DNA of 64,000 bases from Venturia oleaginea (taxonomy: Eukaryota > Ascomycota > Dothideomycetes > Venturiales > Venturiaceae), in the NCBI GenBank assembly GCA_013176395.1, contig JABMLP010000019.1:744001-808000 (forward strand), in the 5' to 3' direction. The first letter of the stretch is position 1. Every line of letters starts with the position of its first letter. The notes beneath the pieces were generated by a model that had not been told where the DNA came from, did not search any database, and worked only from the letters and a program-made list of their open reading frames with translations. Below, piece after piece: positions 1 through 11,321 of this stretch. Both the position numbers and the translations under genes were made by a program.

Positions 1-1035
1 TGCAATCGTAAGATATGAGTTCATGTAAATGCTCGCCATCTTCGCACTCTCACGTTCCCAATCTGCCCCATCATCTTGACATACTGCAGAGAGAGTCGAT
101 CCAAATATAGCGAATCCCCAACTGGCGTGAGATGATGATGGCATCTCTGAAAGTCTTTGAGAGACACGCCACATCAATTCCAGTCATACGCTGTGACATG
201 GTAGCTTTCGTGGTCGTAAACTGTTGTGATTTACCCCAGCAGTGCGAAAGTGATGCATAATGCGCATTTTTTTCTGCTGGTGGTTCTACCAGCCGGATGG
301 TGTTATCATCCAAGCTAGGATCCGCCAAATCAAGAACACGAAAAGGGAGGTGAACCTCGCCAGAGTGGCATCTTGAGTGGCTCTCATCGCAGGCTCCTAC
401 TCACACCCTTATTCTTTTGAGTACAGCTGGATGCATTGGGTCTTCGTGGACAATGCGGCCACGAAAGATGTCTTTGAGTGGACTATCTAGTATTCAACAT
501 CAGCGAGAGTACCATGATTTGGCCCTGCACTTTGCTGACAGACGAGGAAGATTTGAAAGGTGCTGGTCCTCGTACTCACCATCATTAAGAACAAGCCCAA
601 CAGCTCCGACCAACTACGCTTGTTCATTCTCCGCAGCCATACACAAACAGAGAATCCATCCTCCCCATCCTTCCTCTTGCTTAGCCAGAACTCCCAAATT
701 GGAGGACCCGTTTTGTCATAGGCAGCATAGTGCGTGTCTTGCTTTGCCAGTTCCAACGTCTCTATCACGCCATTCACACTTTGTTCGATCAAGGCACAAA
801 TATCACATGTTTTGGCAGCCGTTTGCTGATCGAGAAGAGTGGGATTATGTGCCAGGCCTAAAGAGCCAACAGGCACAGATTTTCTCACTCCTTCAGAAGT
901 GATGAATCTCTTGGTGAGGTAAGGTAACAGTACGCTATCCGCCTTGAAGGGGATATGATGACCAGCTAACGAAGATGGATAGGGTGGGAGGTCGAGAAAT
1001 GAAACCAAAGAGCAAAGGGAGCACAGAGAAGGCAT
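1..1035 (-). pseudogene. HET-domain (heterokaryon incompatibility-type) protein, partial and frameshifted
   Basis: HET domains occur in fungal proteins that control non-self recognition and cell death after hyphal fusion. The N-terminal exon (about 580-1035) begins MPSLCSLC and holds the usual lead-in CDICALIEQ. A GTGAGT donor at 579 ends it, and the second exon begins near 382. The second exon carries the HET core: RLVEPP, then YASLSHCWG (about 240), then LSKTFRDAI and YIWIDSLC (about 95). After DSLC the frame breaks. The expected QDDGADWERESAKM continues in another frame from about position 79, one extra base away. The coding sequence then runs off the left edge. It is called a pseudogene because of this 1-nt shift; a sequencing error would restore it. 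The exact acceptor of exon 2 is uncertain. Confidence 0.65.
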
Positions 1036-1259
1036 GATGACGCTGTCTTCGTATTCGTCGAAGGAATTTTTCCAGTGTGTTCATTAATTCTGGCAAAATA
1101 CTTGACCTCTGTCGAAAGACAAGCGGGATTCGATTGATTGATTGATTGATTGATTTTATCCTACTCGGTTGCAGCCGCTTAATCACGCAGCTATGTCCGG
1201 TTAGGAGGACTTCATCAGACACCCGACACGTGATAGATTATATAATCCACCGCACCCCA

Positions 1260-2662
1260 CACGGGTTGGCCAGAATTGACGGCGCACAGACCGCCTCAAT
1301 ATGTGATTTTAGAGTAATATACAGATATCACCACAAAGCGCTTTGAATTCGCACTTGAGGCTGCTCAATAATTGATCTACAGCGCTGGGGCATCTCCCTC
1401 ATGCGGTCACGAATTTGTTTAAGTGTAATACGGTCCCATTCTGCCTGAATATCTGCCTTGAATTGGGCCACCGTTGTCCACTTTCTACCAACCAATCTAC
1501 CCTTCATGATGTTCCAACAAGCTTCTATAGGGTTCAAATCTGGTGACTCTGGAGGGTGGGTGAGTAATAAGAGATCTGCTTCGCGTTTAAGGACGGCTGG
1601 AGGTGAGTTTAGTGAGTTGATTCCGTGCGATGGATCGCCATCCTCCTGTAGCCAGTATCTGCACTTGTGCTTTGCCTCCAAGTCCTGTATAGCCTTAATA
1701 TGTTGTGGCAGTATTTTTTCAGCGTAAAAGACATGCGACATGTAGTTTCCTTTTGGTGTAGCATCCTGTTTTGCCTTCCAGTCATCGTAGACCTTGCAGC
1801 GCTCTGCAAAGGCAGTATCCAGCTCGTACTTGAGTTGCTTAGGCTTGGTAGGAGCCCGCTGCTTCTCTGAGGGCTCAACAGGATCTTTGTAGAATATGAG
1901 GCTACCTTTGTGGTTGTAGTTGACTCCGCCGGCGACGTGGATTGTGATGTCTAAACCTGTGCCTTTTGACTCATTTATAGACCTTTCTTGCCCGGGTTTA
2001 CGTAGCTCGTACTCGGGCTCTTCCATCAGCTGCTTTGACTGGAAGTGAGCCTCGTCTGTGAACCAAATGCGAGACCAAAAGCCTGAAATCGTGGCGGTGA
2101 GGTGTTCTTGGCCGTACTGACGGCGGAGGGCTTGATTCTTTTTGCTAATTCTCTTTTGAAACTTCTTTTTGAATCGTTTGGCTCCTATCTGATTGGCGTG
2201 GCGACGTAAAGTTCGTGGTGCGGCTTCCAAATTGAGTTCTTCGACTTGATCTCGGTAGCCCATCTCGTGTGTTGGGTCATCTTGGTCAATTATCTTCTCT
2301 AAATCAGAGGCAGATACCAAGCTTTTTCTTCCTAAGATAGAACTCCTCTTTCTTGTTGTTCTAAGCGCTTTATTGCCCCAATCTTCTCGGTTTTTCCGCC
2401 ATCTACGGCCGGTGGGAGTTGGGATGTTGATTCCAGGAAGGTGGCAAATAGATCTAAAGCTAGAGGAGGGACTAGCGGAGTCAAGGGCTTGAAAAAATCG
2501 ATTTCGCTTCACGGTATCATATTCTCGACGATCAGTCTTTGGTAGCTTCTTTTTCGGCGTTGTGGGAGCCATAATGTGGCGGTTTATATGGAATCTACGT
2601 GTTGTTTTAGAGATCGGATGGAGGTCAGGGGTCTGTGCGCCGTCAATTCCGGCCAACCCGTG
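1260..2662 (-). mobile_element. Tc1-like DNA transposon inserted inside repeat R1
   Basis: The element is 1403 bp. Its terminal inverted repeats begin CACGGGTTGG and continue through AATTGACGGCGCACAGACC, with one mismatch between ends. The flanks are CCA on both sides (1257-1259 and 2663-2665). The uninterrupted site survives in repeats R2 (near 4282-4300) and R3, where the sequence reads GCCCCACTTCG. The insertion therefore duplicated three bases, not the TA usual for Tc1/mariner. It carries one intact transposase frame. Confidence 0.85.
1328..2572 (-). CDS. Tc1-like DDE transposase, apparently intact
   Basis: This 414-residue protein should cut and paste its own element in the nucleus. The start chosen is the methionine of MAPTTPKKKLP; the longer open frame begins outside the terminal repeat and is not meaningful. 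A basic N-terminal DNA-binding half is followed by a DDE_3-type catalytic core. WFTDEAHFQS carries the first Asp, WLQEDGDPSHG the second, and SPDLNPIEACWNIMK the Glu. I count 38 residues between the second Asp and the Glu. There is no internal stop or frameshift, and the terminal repeats are nearly perfect, so this copy may be young and possibly active. The decayed relative at 15406-16820 shares the same motifs. Confidence 0.85.
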   Translation of the reverse strand: MAPTTPKKKLPKTDRREYDTVKRNRFFQALDSASPSSSFRSICHLPGINIPTPTGRRWRKNREDWGNKALRTTRKRSSILGRKSLVSASDLEKIIDQDDPTHEMGYRDQVEELNLEAAPRTLRRHANQIGAKRFKKKFQKRISKKNQALRRQYGQEHLTATISGFWSRIWFTDEAHFQSKQLMEEPEYELRKPGQERSINESKGTGLDITIHVAGGVNYNHKGSLIFYKDPVEPSEKQRAPTKPKQLKYELDTAFAERCKVYDDWKAKQDATPKGNYMSHVFYAEKILPQHIKAIQDLEAKHKCRYWLQEDGDPSHGINSLNSPPAVLKREADLLLLTHPPESPDLNPIEACWNIMKGRLVGRKWTTVAQFKADIQAEWDRITLKQIRDRMREMPQRCRSIIEQPQVRIQSALW

Positions 2663-4159
2663 CCACTTCGCCCCGTTCACTGAAACAAGACCAGCTGTCC
2701 CCCTCGGTCCTCCCCCTTTTCCCTAACCAGTATCTCCAAATGCCCGCGGGCTCTTGTAGACACTGGCTACTCTGCTAGTATATCTGTGCTATGTAGACTC
2801 AAGAGGCAATGCTTCGTGTTTCGCTATCCTTCTACCTACAGTCTCCCTCTGGTGCTCAGCTTTGTCTATCTGTTTCGCCTTATCCCTCAAGGCCAATGGG
2901 TTCCCTAAGTATGTTTCTGCTTGTGAAAGTTGCCTTACACCAGATTCCTATGCGACAGTGTATTTGGTTGTGTGATGCTGGAGACAATAGTAACCATCGT
3001 AGTCGTGATTTCGCTGCTTGGGTGTGATACTCCGGGTATGCCCGTAGACGAGGCTGTCTGGTAGCTGCCGTATTGTATGGCGCCGATCGTGCTATAGACC
3101 TGCCGTCTTATAGTCGGAGCCTACCTGCTGCTAGTCGCTCTCCCTACTTGCTATATCGCGTTCCTACTCTTGCCAATGCCATGACTGGGACGCAACAGTC
3201 TGGGGAGAGGCTCAAGGCTACGTCTGCTGGCTTGTAGGGAGGGGATTTGCCGCCAATAAGCTCCTTCTATACGTCCTTACTGCTTACTGTGTCGCGCACC
3301 TACTCTTGCCAATGCCATAACTAGGACGCAACAGTTTGGGGAGAGACTCAAGGCTCTGGACATCAGCTTGCATCAGGACGGTTTACGGAGACGATAGTAG
3401 ATGAGGTTCTCTAGCAGCTGCCGTATCGTGTCGCACCGATTGTGTTGTAGACCTGTCGTCTTATAGTCGGAGCCTATCTGCTGCTAGTCGCTCTCCCTGC
3501 TTGCTATATCGCGCTCCTACTCTTGCCAATGCCATAACTGGGACGCAACAATCTAGGGAGAGGCTCAAGGCTACGTCTGCTAGCTTACAGGGAAGGGATT
3601 TGCCGCTAAGAGGCTCCTTCTATGCGTCCTTACTACTTACTGTGTCGCGCACCTACTCTTGCCAATGCCACAACTAGGAGGCAACAGTTTGGGGAGAGGC
3701 TCAAGGCTCTGGGCAACAGCTTGTAGCAGGACGGTTTGCCAAGACGTTGGGAGAGGTTGTCTAGTCGTTGCAGTGGTGTGTGGTGCCGATTGTTGCACAC
3801 CGGGCGTCTGGTGTTTGAGTTGTGTTGAAGGTATTGCCGTTCTAGCGGTGACTCGTCGACTCGAAGCGTTGCAGTGTCATCTGGGGTGATGGACTAGCCG
3901 GGAGATAGTGACTAGATGGTTGCTGTTGTCTTTAGTGGACGCATCGTTCGTGTAGCTTGCTCATGTATTCGTGTGCTTGCTCTGCCGTGGCCGCGACGGC
4001 GACTCTAGAGGTATCTCATCGACGCTGAGAGACGCGCGATGACCTCTAGAGGCCGGAGCGGCCACTGGCAGAGGTGTTTTGATGATCTCTAGATAATACT
4101 TCTGTAAATTCCAAAAATTGAGTTCTCGCTGTGTGTGCTGTTTTTGACAAGCGGGATTC

Positions 4160-5766
4160 GATTGATTGATTGATTGATTTTATCCTACTCGGTTGCAGCC
4201 GCTTAATCAGGCAGCTATGTCCGGTTAGGAGGACTTCATCAGACAGCCGACACGTGATAGATTATATAATCCACCGCGCCCCACTTCGCCCCGTTCACTG
4301 AAACAAGACCAGCTGTCCCCTCCGTCCTCCCTCTTTTCCCTTAACCAGTATCTCCAAATGCCCGCTGGCTCTTGTAGATACTGGTTATTCTGCTAGTATA
4401 TCTGTGCTATGTAGACTCAAGAGGCAATGCCTCGTGTTTCGCTATCCTTCTACCTACAGTCTCCCTCTAATGCTCAGCTTTGTCTATCTGTTTCGCCTTA
4501 TCCCTCAAGGCCAATGGGTTCCCTAAGTATGTTTCTGCTTGTGAAAGTTGCCTTGCACCAGATTCCTATGCGGCGGTGTATTTGGTTGTGTGATGCTGGA
4601 GACAATAGTAACCATCGTAGTCGTGATTTCGCTGCTTCGGTGTGATACTCCGGGTATGCCCGTGGACGAGGCTGTCTGGTAGCTGCCGTATTGTATGGCG
4701 CCGATCGTGCTATAGACCTGCCGTCTTATAGTCGGAGCCTATCTGCTGCTAGTCGCTCTCCCTACTTGCTATATCGCGCTCCTACTCTTGCCAATGCCAT
4801 AACTGGGACGCAACAGTCTGGGGAGAGGCTCAAGGCTACGTCTGCTGGCTTGTAGGGAGGGGATTTGCCGCCAATAAGCTCCTTCTATACGTCCTTACTG
4901 CTTACTGTGTTGCGCACCTACTCTTGCCAATGCCATAACTGGGACGCAACAGTTTGGGGAGAGGCTCAAGGCTCTGGACATCAGCTTACAGCAGGACGGT
5001 TTGCGGAGACGATAGTAGATGAGGTTCTCTAGCAGCTGCCGTATCGTGTCGCACCGATTGTGTTGTAGACGTGTCGTCTTATAGTCGGAGCCTATCTGCT
5101 GCTAGTCGCTCTCCCTGCTTGCTATATCGCGCACCTACTCTTGCCACTGCCATAACTGGGACGCAACAGTCTGGGGAGAGGCTCAAGGCTACGTCTGCTA
5201 GCTTACAGGGAGGGGATTTGCCGCCAATAGGCTCCTTCTATGCGTCCTTACTACTTACTGTGTCGCGCACCTACTCTTGCCAATGCCATAACTGGGACGC
5301 AACAGTTTGGGGAGAGGCTCAAGGCTCTGGGCAACAGCTTGTAGCAGGACGGTTTGCCAAGACGTTGGGAGAGATTGTCTAGTCGTTGCAGTGGTGTGTG
5401 GTGCCGATTGTTGCGCACCGAGCGTCTGGTGTTTGAGTTGTGTTGAAGGTATTGCCGTTCTAGCAGTGACTCGTCGACTCGGAGCGTTGCAGTGTCATCT
5501 GGGGTGATGGACTAGCCGGGAGATAGTGACTAGATGGTTGCTGTTGTCTTTGGTGGACGCATCGTTCGTGTAGCTTGCTCATGTATTCGTCTGCTTGCTC
5601 TGCGGTGGCCGCGACGGCGACTCTAGAGATATCTCATCGACGCTGAGGGACGCGCGATGGCCTCTAGAGGCCGGAGCGGCCACTGGCAGAGGTGTTTTGA
5701 TGATCCTTAGATGATACTTCTGTAAATTCCAAAAATTGAGTTCTCGCTGTGTGTGCTGTTATTGGT
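4160..5766 (-). mobile_element. 1.6-kb noncoding repeat, copy R2
   Basis: R2 is a 1607-bp direct copy of R1 without the nested transposon. It starts with five GATT units and ends TGTGTGCTGTTATTGGT. The same 14-bp sequence seen left of R1 lies at the R1/R2 junction (4146-4159) and again at 5767-5780, so both copies share one target duplication. Inside are four copies of a segment containing GCCATAACTGGGACGCAACA (starting near 4780, 4917, 5131 and 5265). They are arranged as two units about 350 bp apart. Near the right end is the palindrome GGCCTCTAGAGGCC-like tract (about 5660-5675). Confidence 0.75.
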
Positions 5767-5780
5767 GACAAGCGGGATTC

Positions 5781-6115
5781 AGACGTCTGCCTAAACAGAA
5801 GCGAACTCGTATTCATACACGTGATATGACCCCATGGTTTTCCTGCTTGTGGCGAAAATGCGGGCGATCATCTAAAGCATGTGAGATTATATAAAGCAGG
5901 TGAGATTATAGGAGCTTTCGTTAATAAAGCTCAGTATTTTAGAACGTCGGGCTAGTTCGCATTCTGATGTGCGAGCTTACGTTTTTAGCCTCACTCCAGG
6001 CTAAAGTCAGCCGGCGCTCAATTTCGACAGGCCTAAGCAGTCTCCTTCCCAATCTCTGGTGCTTTTTCACAAAAGCTGCTGATGAAAGAAGCTTCAAGAC
6101 TTTTCACTCTTCGTA
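5781..6115. other. Gene-free stretch
   Basis: This lies between repeat R2 and the 3' end of the dihydroorotase gene and includes that gene's presumed 3' UTR. An AAAGCA[T/G]GTGAGATTATA motif is repeated in close tandem near 5875-5912. Nothing else was recognised. Confidence 0.4.
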
Positions 6116-7505
6116 TCAAACCCAAGAAACAGACCATGTCGGCTTGCCCGCTCTAAAAGGCACCACTTCCAGCCCACTTAAAGAGAGAATGTCATCCACG
6201 AGAACTTCTTTTCGTTCAAACTTTATCATCTCGTTCGAAGAATCAGCAGCCCTGTAAAATGCTCGCCCGAAACCGCCGAAGAAGCCTTCCAGTTTCTCTG
6301 CCGTGACATCGTCCTCCTTGATGACACCTTGCGTGATGCCTTCTTCAAACGCACTTAACACTGTCTGTGTGGCGTACGGCTGGGTGAAAACGCCTGCTGC
6401 AGATTTCCCTTTGCCATCGGCGCCACCTCTCTTGGCTATTGCTGGATGGGGTGCAGAGTCAGTGCCGAGGAAGAATTTTGGGTTTCCAGAAACTGCTGCG
6501 CGGAGGAGTGCATCGCGATCTTCGGGTGTTTTTGCGACTTGAAAATTCTTAGCTAGAACGACTGTTTAGAACATGCCAATCAGACTCACCGGGTTTGCAG
6601 AAGCAAAACGGGTCTGCCACTACATCATCTACGGTTAGGAACAGATGATGGGCTGCGGACTGTGTTAGCTTTTTTCACAACACGAAGTCCAGGTCATTCA
6701 CCAGTAATCGTAGCCACTACTGAAGGCCCACATTGCTTTACAGTCTCAATTGCTTTTGCAGATGTGCAATGCTCAAGAATGATCCTTAACTTCGGGAATC
6801 TCTCATGTAGCATCAATAGCGTGGGCAAGAATTTCTCTTCAGCGTTGAGCACTGTCACGTCTGATCCAGGAGTCGATGGGGCCTCTCCGTGGAGGTTGAG
6901 AAGAATGTCCTGTCTCTCCATTTCCTACGATATCCGATCAGCACTTTGAATGGAAATCATGCTGAGCGTTCGTGGTATACCTCAAACACCGGGAAAAAGA
7001 CATCGTAGTCAACGACTCCGGATGAAGAGTTTGTTGTCACTCCTAGAACGTGTCAGTTACATAAGTCGTAGATATCCTGTGAATCATACCAGCAGGATAC
7101 GATTTCACTCCAGTAATGCCAGCTTTCTTTGCCTCGATAATGGTCTCCGGAGTGATATCAGTATGCAGATACAACGACATGAGGAAGTTGACACCAGGAG
7201 CGAGTTTTTCGAGCCGAGTCTTGTAGTCCAAGACATCTTTCACTTTCGTGAGAGGTGGCACGAGGTTGGGCTTGAAGCGTGTCAATTTAGTCCCAGTCTC
7301 TTGCAGTTACCAGGCACTGACCATCACGTAGACTGTATTCACTCCACCTTTCCTTGAAGAGAATGAGTGACAATCATGATGATTTACAGGTGCAAATGTA
7401 CCGTATCGTAGGAGTGACAAGCTCCATCATCTTACTATCGCGGAGATGTACATGGAAATCGGCCGCGGCCGGCAGTTTCAAGCCATCGAATTTTTCGAGA
7501 GGCAT
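6116..7505 (-). CDS. Dihydroorotase (homodimeric class), seven exons
   Basis: Dihydroorotase cyclises N-carbamoyl-aspartate to dihydroorotate, the third step of UMP synthesis, in the cytosol. My model joins 6116-6552, 6590-6652, 6702-6924, 6981-7042, 7090-7270, 7322-7352 and 7402-7505. This gives 366 residues, the usual size for the stand-alone enzyme. The metal-binding signature FHVHLRD lies near residues 17-23. GVKSYPAG holds the lysine that is carbamylated in the family. LNLHGE and ILEHCTSA supply later histidines, and GTDSAPHP holds the catalytic aspartate. AEKLEGFFGGFGRAFY near the C-terminus is typical. Every junction is GT-AG and keeps frame. Yeast URA4 and bacterial pyrC encode this activity; I have not assigned a species-specific symbol. 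Confidence 0.93.
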
Positions 7506-7779
7506 GATCAAAACGGTTTATGGATGTTGGATGATAATGTTGAAAATAGACAAAATTCGAGGCGACTGAAAAAGGAGTGGCACATTTCAGCCACAGTCTG
7601 GTCACGTGCTTGTCTGAAATCAACTATTATATTGTGGAGCTCAAAAAGGCAAGACAGAGCTGGAGATAAGAGACTCCAGTCGTGGATATTGGTTGTTTCA
7701 TTACTACGTATGTTGCTTGGTATTCCCGAACTAATAATCTTTCCCTTTCCGACACTATATTGCCCAACTTGTGGACACC

Positions 7780-9672
7780 TCACACAACATATGTGAAGTC
7801 CGGCCTCTTATCTCCAAGCATCTCAATCTCAGAAGGACTTTTCCCTGAGATCCAGTTGTCTCGTTTTCCTTCAAGACGTTTCTTGTTTTCCGACCGGAGT
7901 AAAACCGTTGTCACGACACTGCCACCAAACAGGAAAAGTACGAGATAGGCAAGTACAGTTCCATGGCCGGGGAGGTAGCGTGGAGCATCTGATTGGCGAT
8001 AAATGTTGCTGCTCACAACACCGTTGAGGTTGCCCCACCTGCGCGAAACTGTTAGCGAGCTATTTGGTACATATACGATATCTAGTATAACATACCCAAT
8101 GACGAATCCTAACGTCACACCTCGCTTATACACGCCCTCTACGTTGTTGCTAGTCCAAGAGATAGTATTGGCGATACATGGATAGATGCCCATCGCACCC
8201 AAAAACACCCCAACATACTTGACACCAGCCTGAGAAGATCCGAGAAGCATGCTGAATCCCGCAATACTGAGCAAGGACACGCAGATGTTTGTCAGACCGC
8301 GTCGTCCAGTCTTATCTGCATACCAACCGGCTGCAACCGTGACAATTGCTGCGGCTGCATAAGGAGGAACAGAAAGCAGATTTGCTTTCGTCGCCTTGTA
8401 ACCAAGCTGGGAGATGATGGATGGGAGGAAGAGCGAAAAAGCATAGAGTGCTCCATCTGCTCCCATGTAGATGATGGCAAAACACCATGTTTTCCAATCC
8501 TTTACACTGGCCCAGAAGTAGCCCATGCGGAATTCTTCGTGTTCGGCAGAGGATTGGTTGTCTGCTTTCAGGCGTCGGATAACTCTTGCGCGATCGATAG
8601 GGCTGAGGAAGGTTGCGTTGTCGGGAAAATCGTAGACCATCCAGTAACTGACGATTCCAACAATTACAGTTGCTAGTCCTTCGAGAATGAAGATCCAGGC
8701 CCAACCAGGTTTTCCTCCTACGCCTCTCATTTTCGCAATGGCGGCTGCAAGGAGGCCACCAAAAGAACCTGCGAAAGCTGCAGCAGAGAAGAATATGGCA
8801 GCTCGAATACCAAATTCTGAACGTTTATACCAACAACTGCGATGCTTGTTAGACCTCTTCAGATAAAATCAATATTGCAACTCACCTCAAATAATAGTTG
8901 ACGCCGGGAAAGAGGCCCGCTTCGGCTAGACCTAGGAAAAATCTGGCTGTGACCATGCCAGCAAAGTTGTGTGTGAGCCCCATGCACACCATTACGATTC
9001 CCCATAGTACCATGATTGCGGGGATGAAAATACTGGGTCGAAGCTTCTTGAGAAGCACATTGGTCAAAGGTTCGAACAGTGCGTACGAGATGAAGAAGAC
9101 CGTAAGGGTGATGTTGTATTGATTATTCGTCATGTGTAGATCCGTGATCAGGCCATCGATTTTTGCATTACCAATATTCGTCCTGATACCTTTAGCACAG
9201 AGCCTTGATGTAACAAAGGATGATATTTACCGATCTAAGAAGGAAATCAGATAAAGGAATGAAAGCTTGTATTATTAGCACATAGCCGTGTATTTCAAGA
9301 GGACATTTCGTACCCATGGTATGAGCCTCAAGTCCAATTGGCGAACCAGTTTCTTGTCCTAACACGTTATTAGCTTCCACCTTAAAGTTATAGGCAGATC
9401 AGAGGACGACGAGATTCTTCAATTCTGCTGATCAGTCAAACGCTGCTATATTCCCGGCAGAATCAGAAGAAGTCACAAAAAGTTCCAAAGGCTGAGTCGA
9501 TCAACTGTTCGGCCTTGCAACATACAATGGCTGCACGCTCTTCATCACTCAATCCAGCGTCCGGATCATCTGGCAACCCTCCATAGCCCTTGATGCCTTC
9601 ATGGAACTCATGTTCTGCCTTCGTAACGTCTTCCGAGGGCAATCTCTTCTCGTCTAGATTAGTAGACGTCAT
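7780..9672 (-). CDS. MFS permease, anion:cation symporter (allantoate/nicotinate permease-like) family
   Basis: This is a plasma-membrane transporter of the Dal5/Tna1-like ACS family, which imports small organic acids or vitamins by proton symport; the substrate cannot be told. The model joins 7780-8038, 8096-8836, 8886-9182, 9231-9265, 9314-9358 and 9526-9672, giving 507 residues. A start three codons upstream (9681) is equally possible. The N-terminus is a short acidic cytosolic tail. The first transmembrane segment ends in the family signature SFLDRTNIGNAK, rebuilt across three short exons. FFLGLAEAGLFPGVNYYL matches transmembrane segments 4-5. WAWIFILEGLATV follows the central loop, and DKTGRRG is the MFS loop signature. 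Hydrophobic segments account for about 12 helices. All introns are GT-AG and the gene looks intact. Confidence 0.9.
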
Positions 9673-9681
9673 CGTGCTCAA

Positions 9682-11321
9682 TGCTCAACCACGCGGAAAA
9701 GTGGCCGAGGTGTGAATAACACGAAATGTATGGAAAGAGAAGATGAATGGATGTTGCGCAGCAACGGAAAGGCAGCGAGGATCCCATACTTTAACCGTGG
9801 TCTGTCTCGGTGTCAACACCACCGGGCAAAGGGAGCACGGACGAAATGTGAGCTTGAACAATTCCGTCTAAATGCTTGGTTCTGGCGGACAATGCTTGCC
9901 TTCGGATAGCGGGCACGAGGCCAAGCTGGTGGCCATCGAATCAAGAGAGAAAAAATATGCAGGTGACAAGGTTTTGCCGTTGCCGTGTGGTAGTGAACGT
10001 CGATCCCCGCGTTCTGATTGCGGTTGGATTGTGGGGGATGGCGGTTTCGAAGCCGCTGATGTGTATGGGATTGTGAGCTCGCGAGTCAAGTTGAAGAGGT
10101 GATGGCGATCTGGACTTGGATCTTGATTACCATCAGAATTGGATGCTGCTCGGAAGACATCATCGAGGCCAAGTATTTTCCAAGAGAGGAAATTTCGCGA
10201 TGAGGTCGGATCGATGGAGAAAAGGAGAGCCACAAAGCAAACACACTGTAATATCCAACATCAACAACTTTTTTGGGCCAGTCTTTCCGAGCGAGCCGCA
10301 TGTCTCGATTTGAGCTGGAGGTCCTCGAGTAGACCGCACGGGTCATTGTTCATAGGTTGGACCTGAAGACGCGCAAGTAATTAATATATAGCCTATCTGG
10401 CAGCGGCTAGTTTTTGGGATTCCAAAGACTTCAAAGCTTCAACCAATGCGATGAACACAGCGAGGTGAGGCGGCTATGTCGCCAACTCCCAGATCAAGAC
10501 TTGTGGGCTTAACAGAGGAGGGATCCATCAAGGCTGCTTGGACAGTGCAGATGGGTTCAGTAATTCAGTTCCGCACCTTACCCGCATCATTTAAATTACC
10601 ATAACTCTATCGCCATCGATATGATTTCCCACGTCTTGGCCACGTCTTGGAATTACCTGAATTGACCCTTGGCAGCACAGAATTGACAAGCCCGCTGTCC
10701 TCTGAAAAATGCATGCAGAAATCCATTCCATTGCTTCGCCTTCACTGTGAGGTTGAAAAGGAATTCTCGGCGTTGATGACGGGAATCTACTTGCATTCGA
10801 AGCAGATACAGACATGGACGCGTTTTTTCCGGGAACGGTCTCATGGAAACTACAGCATCTTTTCTGGGAGAGGAAGTGTTTGTGAGCGGTACGGAGTCAG
10901 TGGAGGTCAATTATTGCGTAGACTCACTTTCCGGGCGCGTCGACAAGCAGGTAAACGTCGGTTATGAATGAACATTGCCAATGAAGAACAGATGCTCAAC
11001 CAGGTACTTGATTGTACCTCTCTACGCCGTGCAGAGGCGAATAAGCGCTCAAATCTTGAGGAGAGAAAACACGTAAATTCATCCTTCATCGCGAACCTTG
11101 CGGTAAGAATTAACTAGTGTTCGCTCATAATACATGCTCCTCAATATTTTGCAATAAGTTGAGAGTAACCATTTCCAATAGCGTTTATGTTGTGCAAGAC
11201 TGCTCCAAAAGCTAGATCATGCCATACCATCCTCGCAAGGAGCTTTTCCCACCAAAATCCGAAACGCCACGCTATGCATCAAAACATCATAAAAAAGAGC
11301 TACGCAAAGGCCAGCCCAGAT
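9682..11321. other. Gene-free stretch, 1.6 kb
   Basis: This lies upstream of the MFS gene and downstream of dolichol kinase. Several frames of 60-120 codons overlap on both strands (for example 9868-10233 minus and 10647-10967 plus). None shows a recognisable domain or a coherent exon structure. I see no transposon ends. Confidence 0.35.

Larger units (their letters stand above)
1132..4145 (-). mobile_element. 1.6-kb noncoding repeat, copy R1, with nested Tc1-like insertion
   Basis: This is the first of three copies (others at 4160-5766 and 19212-20818). Its left end is a run of six GATT units followed by TTATCC. Its right end is GTGTGTGCTGTTTTT. The 14-bp sequence gacaagcgggattc flanks it at 1118-1131 and 4146-4159. 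Without the nested transposon (1260-2662) and its 3-bp duplication it is 1608 bp. No copy has a long ORF; only a 72-codon frame (2809-3027) recurs in all three. The variable tetranucleotide tail plus target duplications of 12-14 bp suggest a SINE-like or LINE-derived nonautonomous retroelement whose 3' end is the GATT end (read as AATC on the minus strand). That orientation is inferred. Confidence 0.75.

Noticed and set aside
2809..3027. 72-codon frame conserved in all three copies of the 1.6-kb repeat.
   Set aside because: The copies are so similar that any frame would be conserved. It is short and has no recognisable domain, so it does not support coding.
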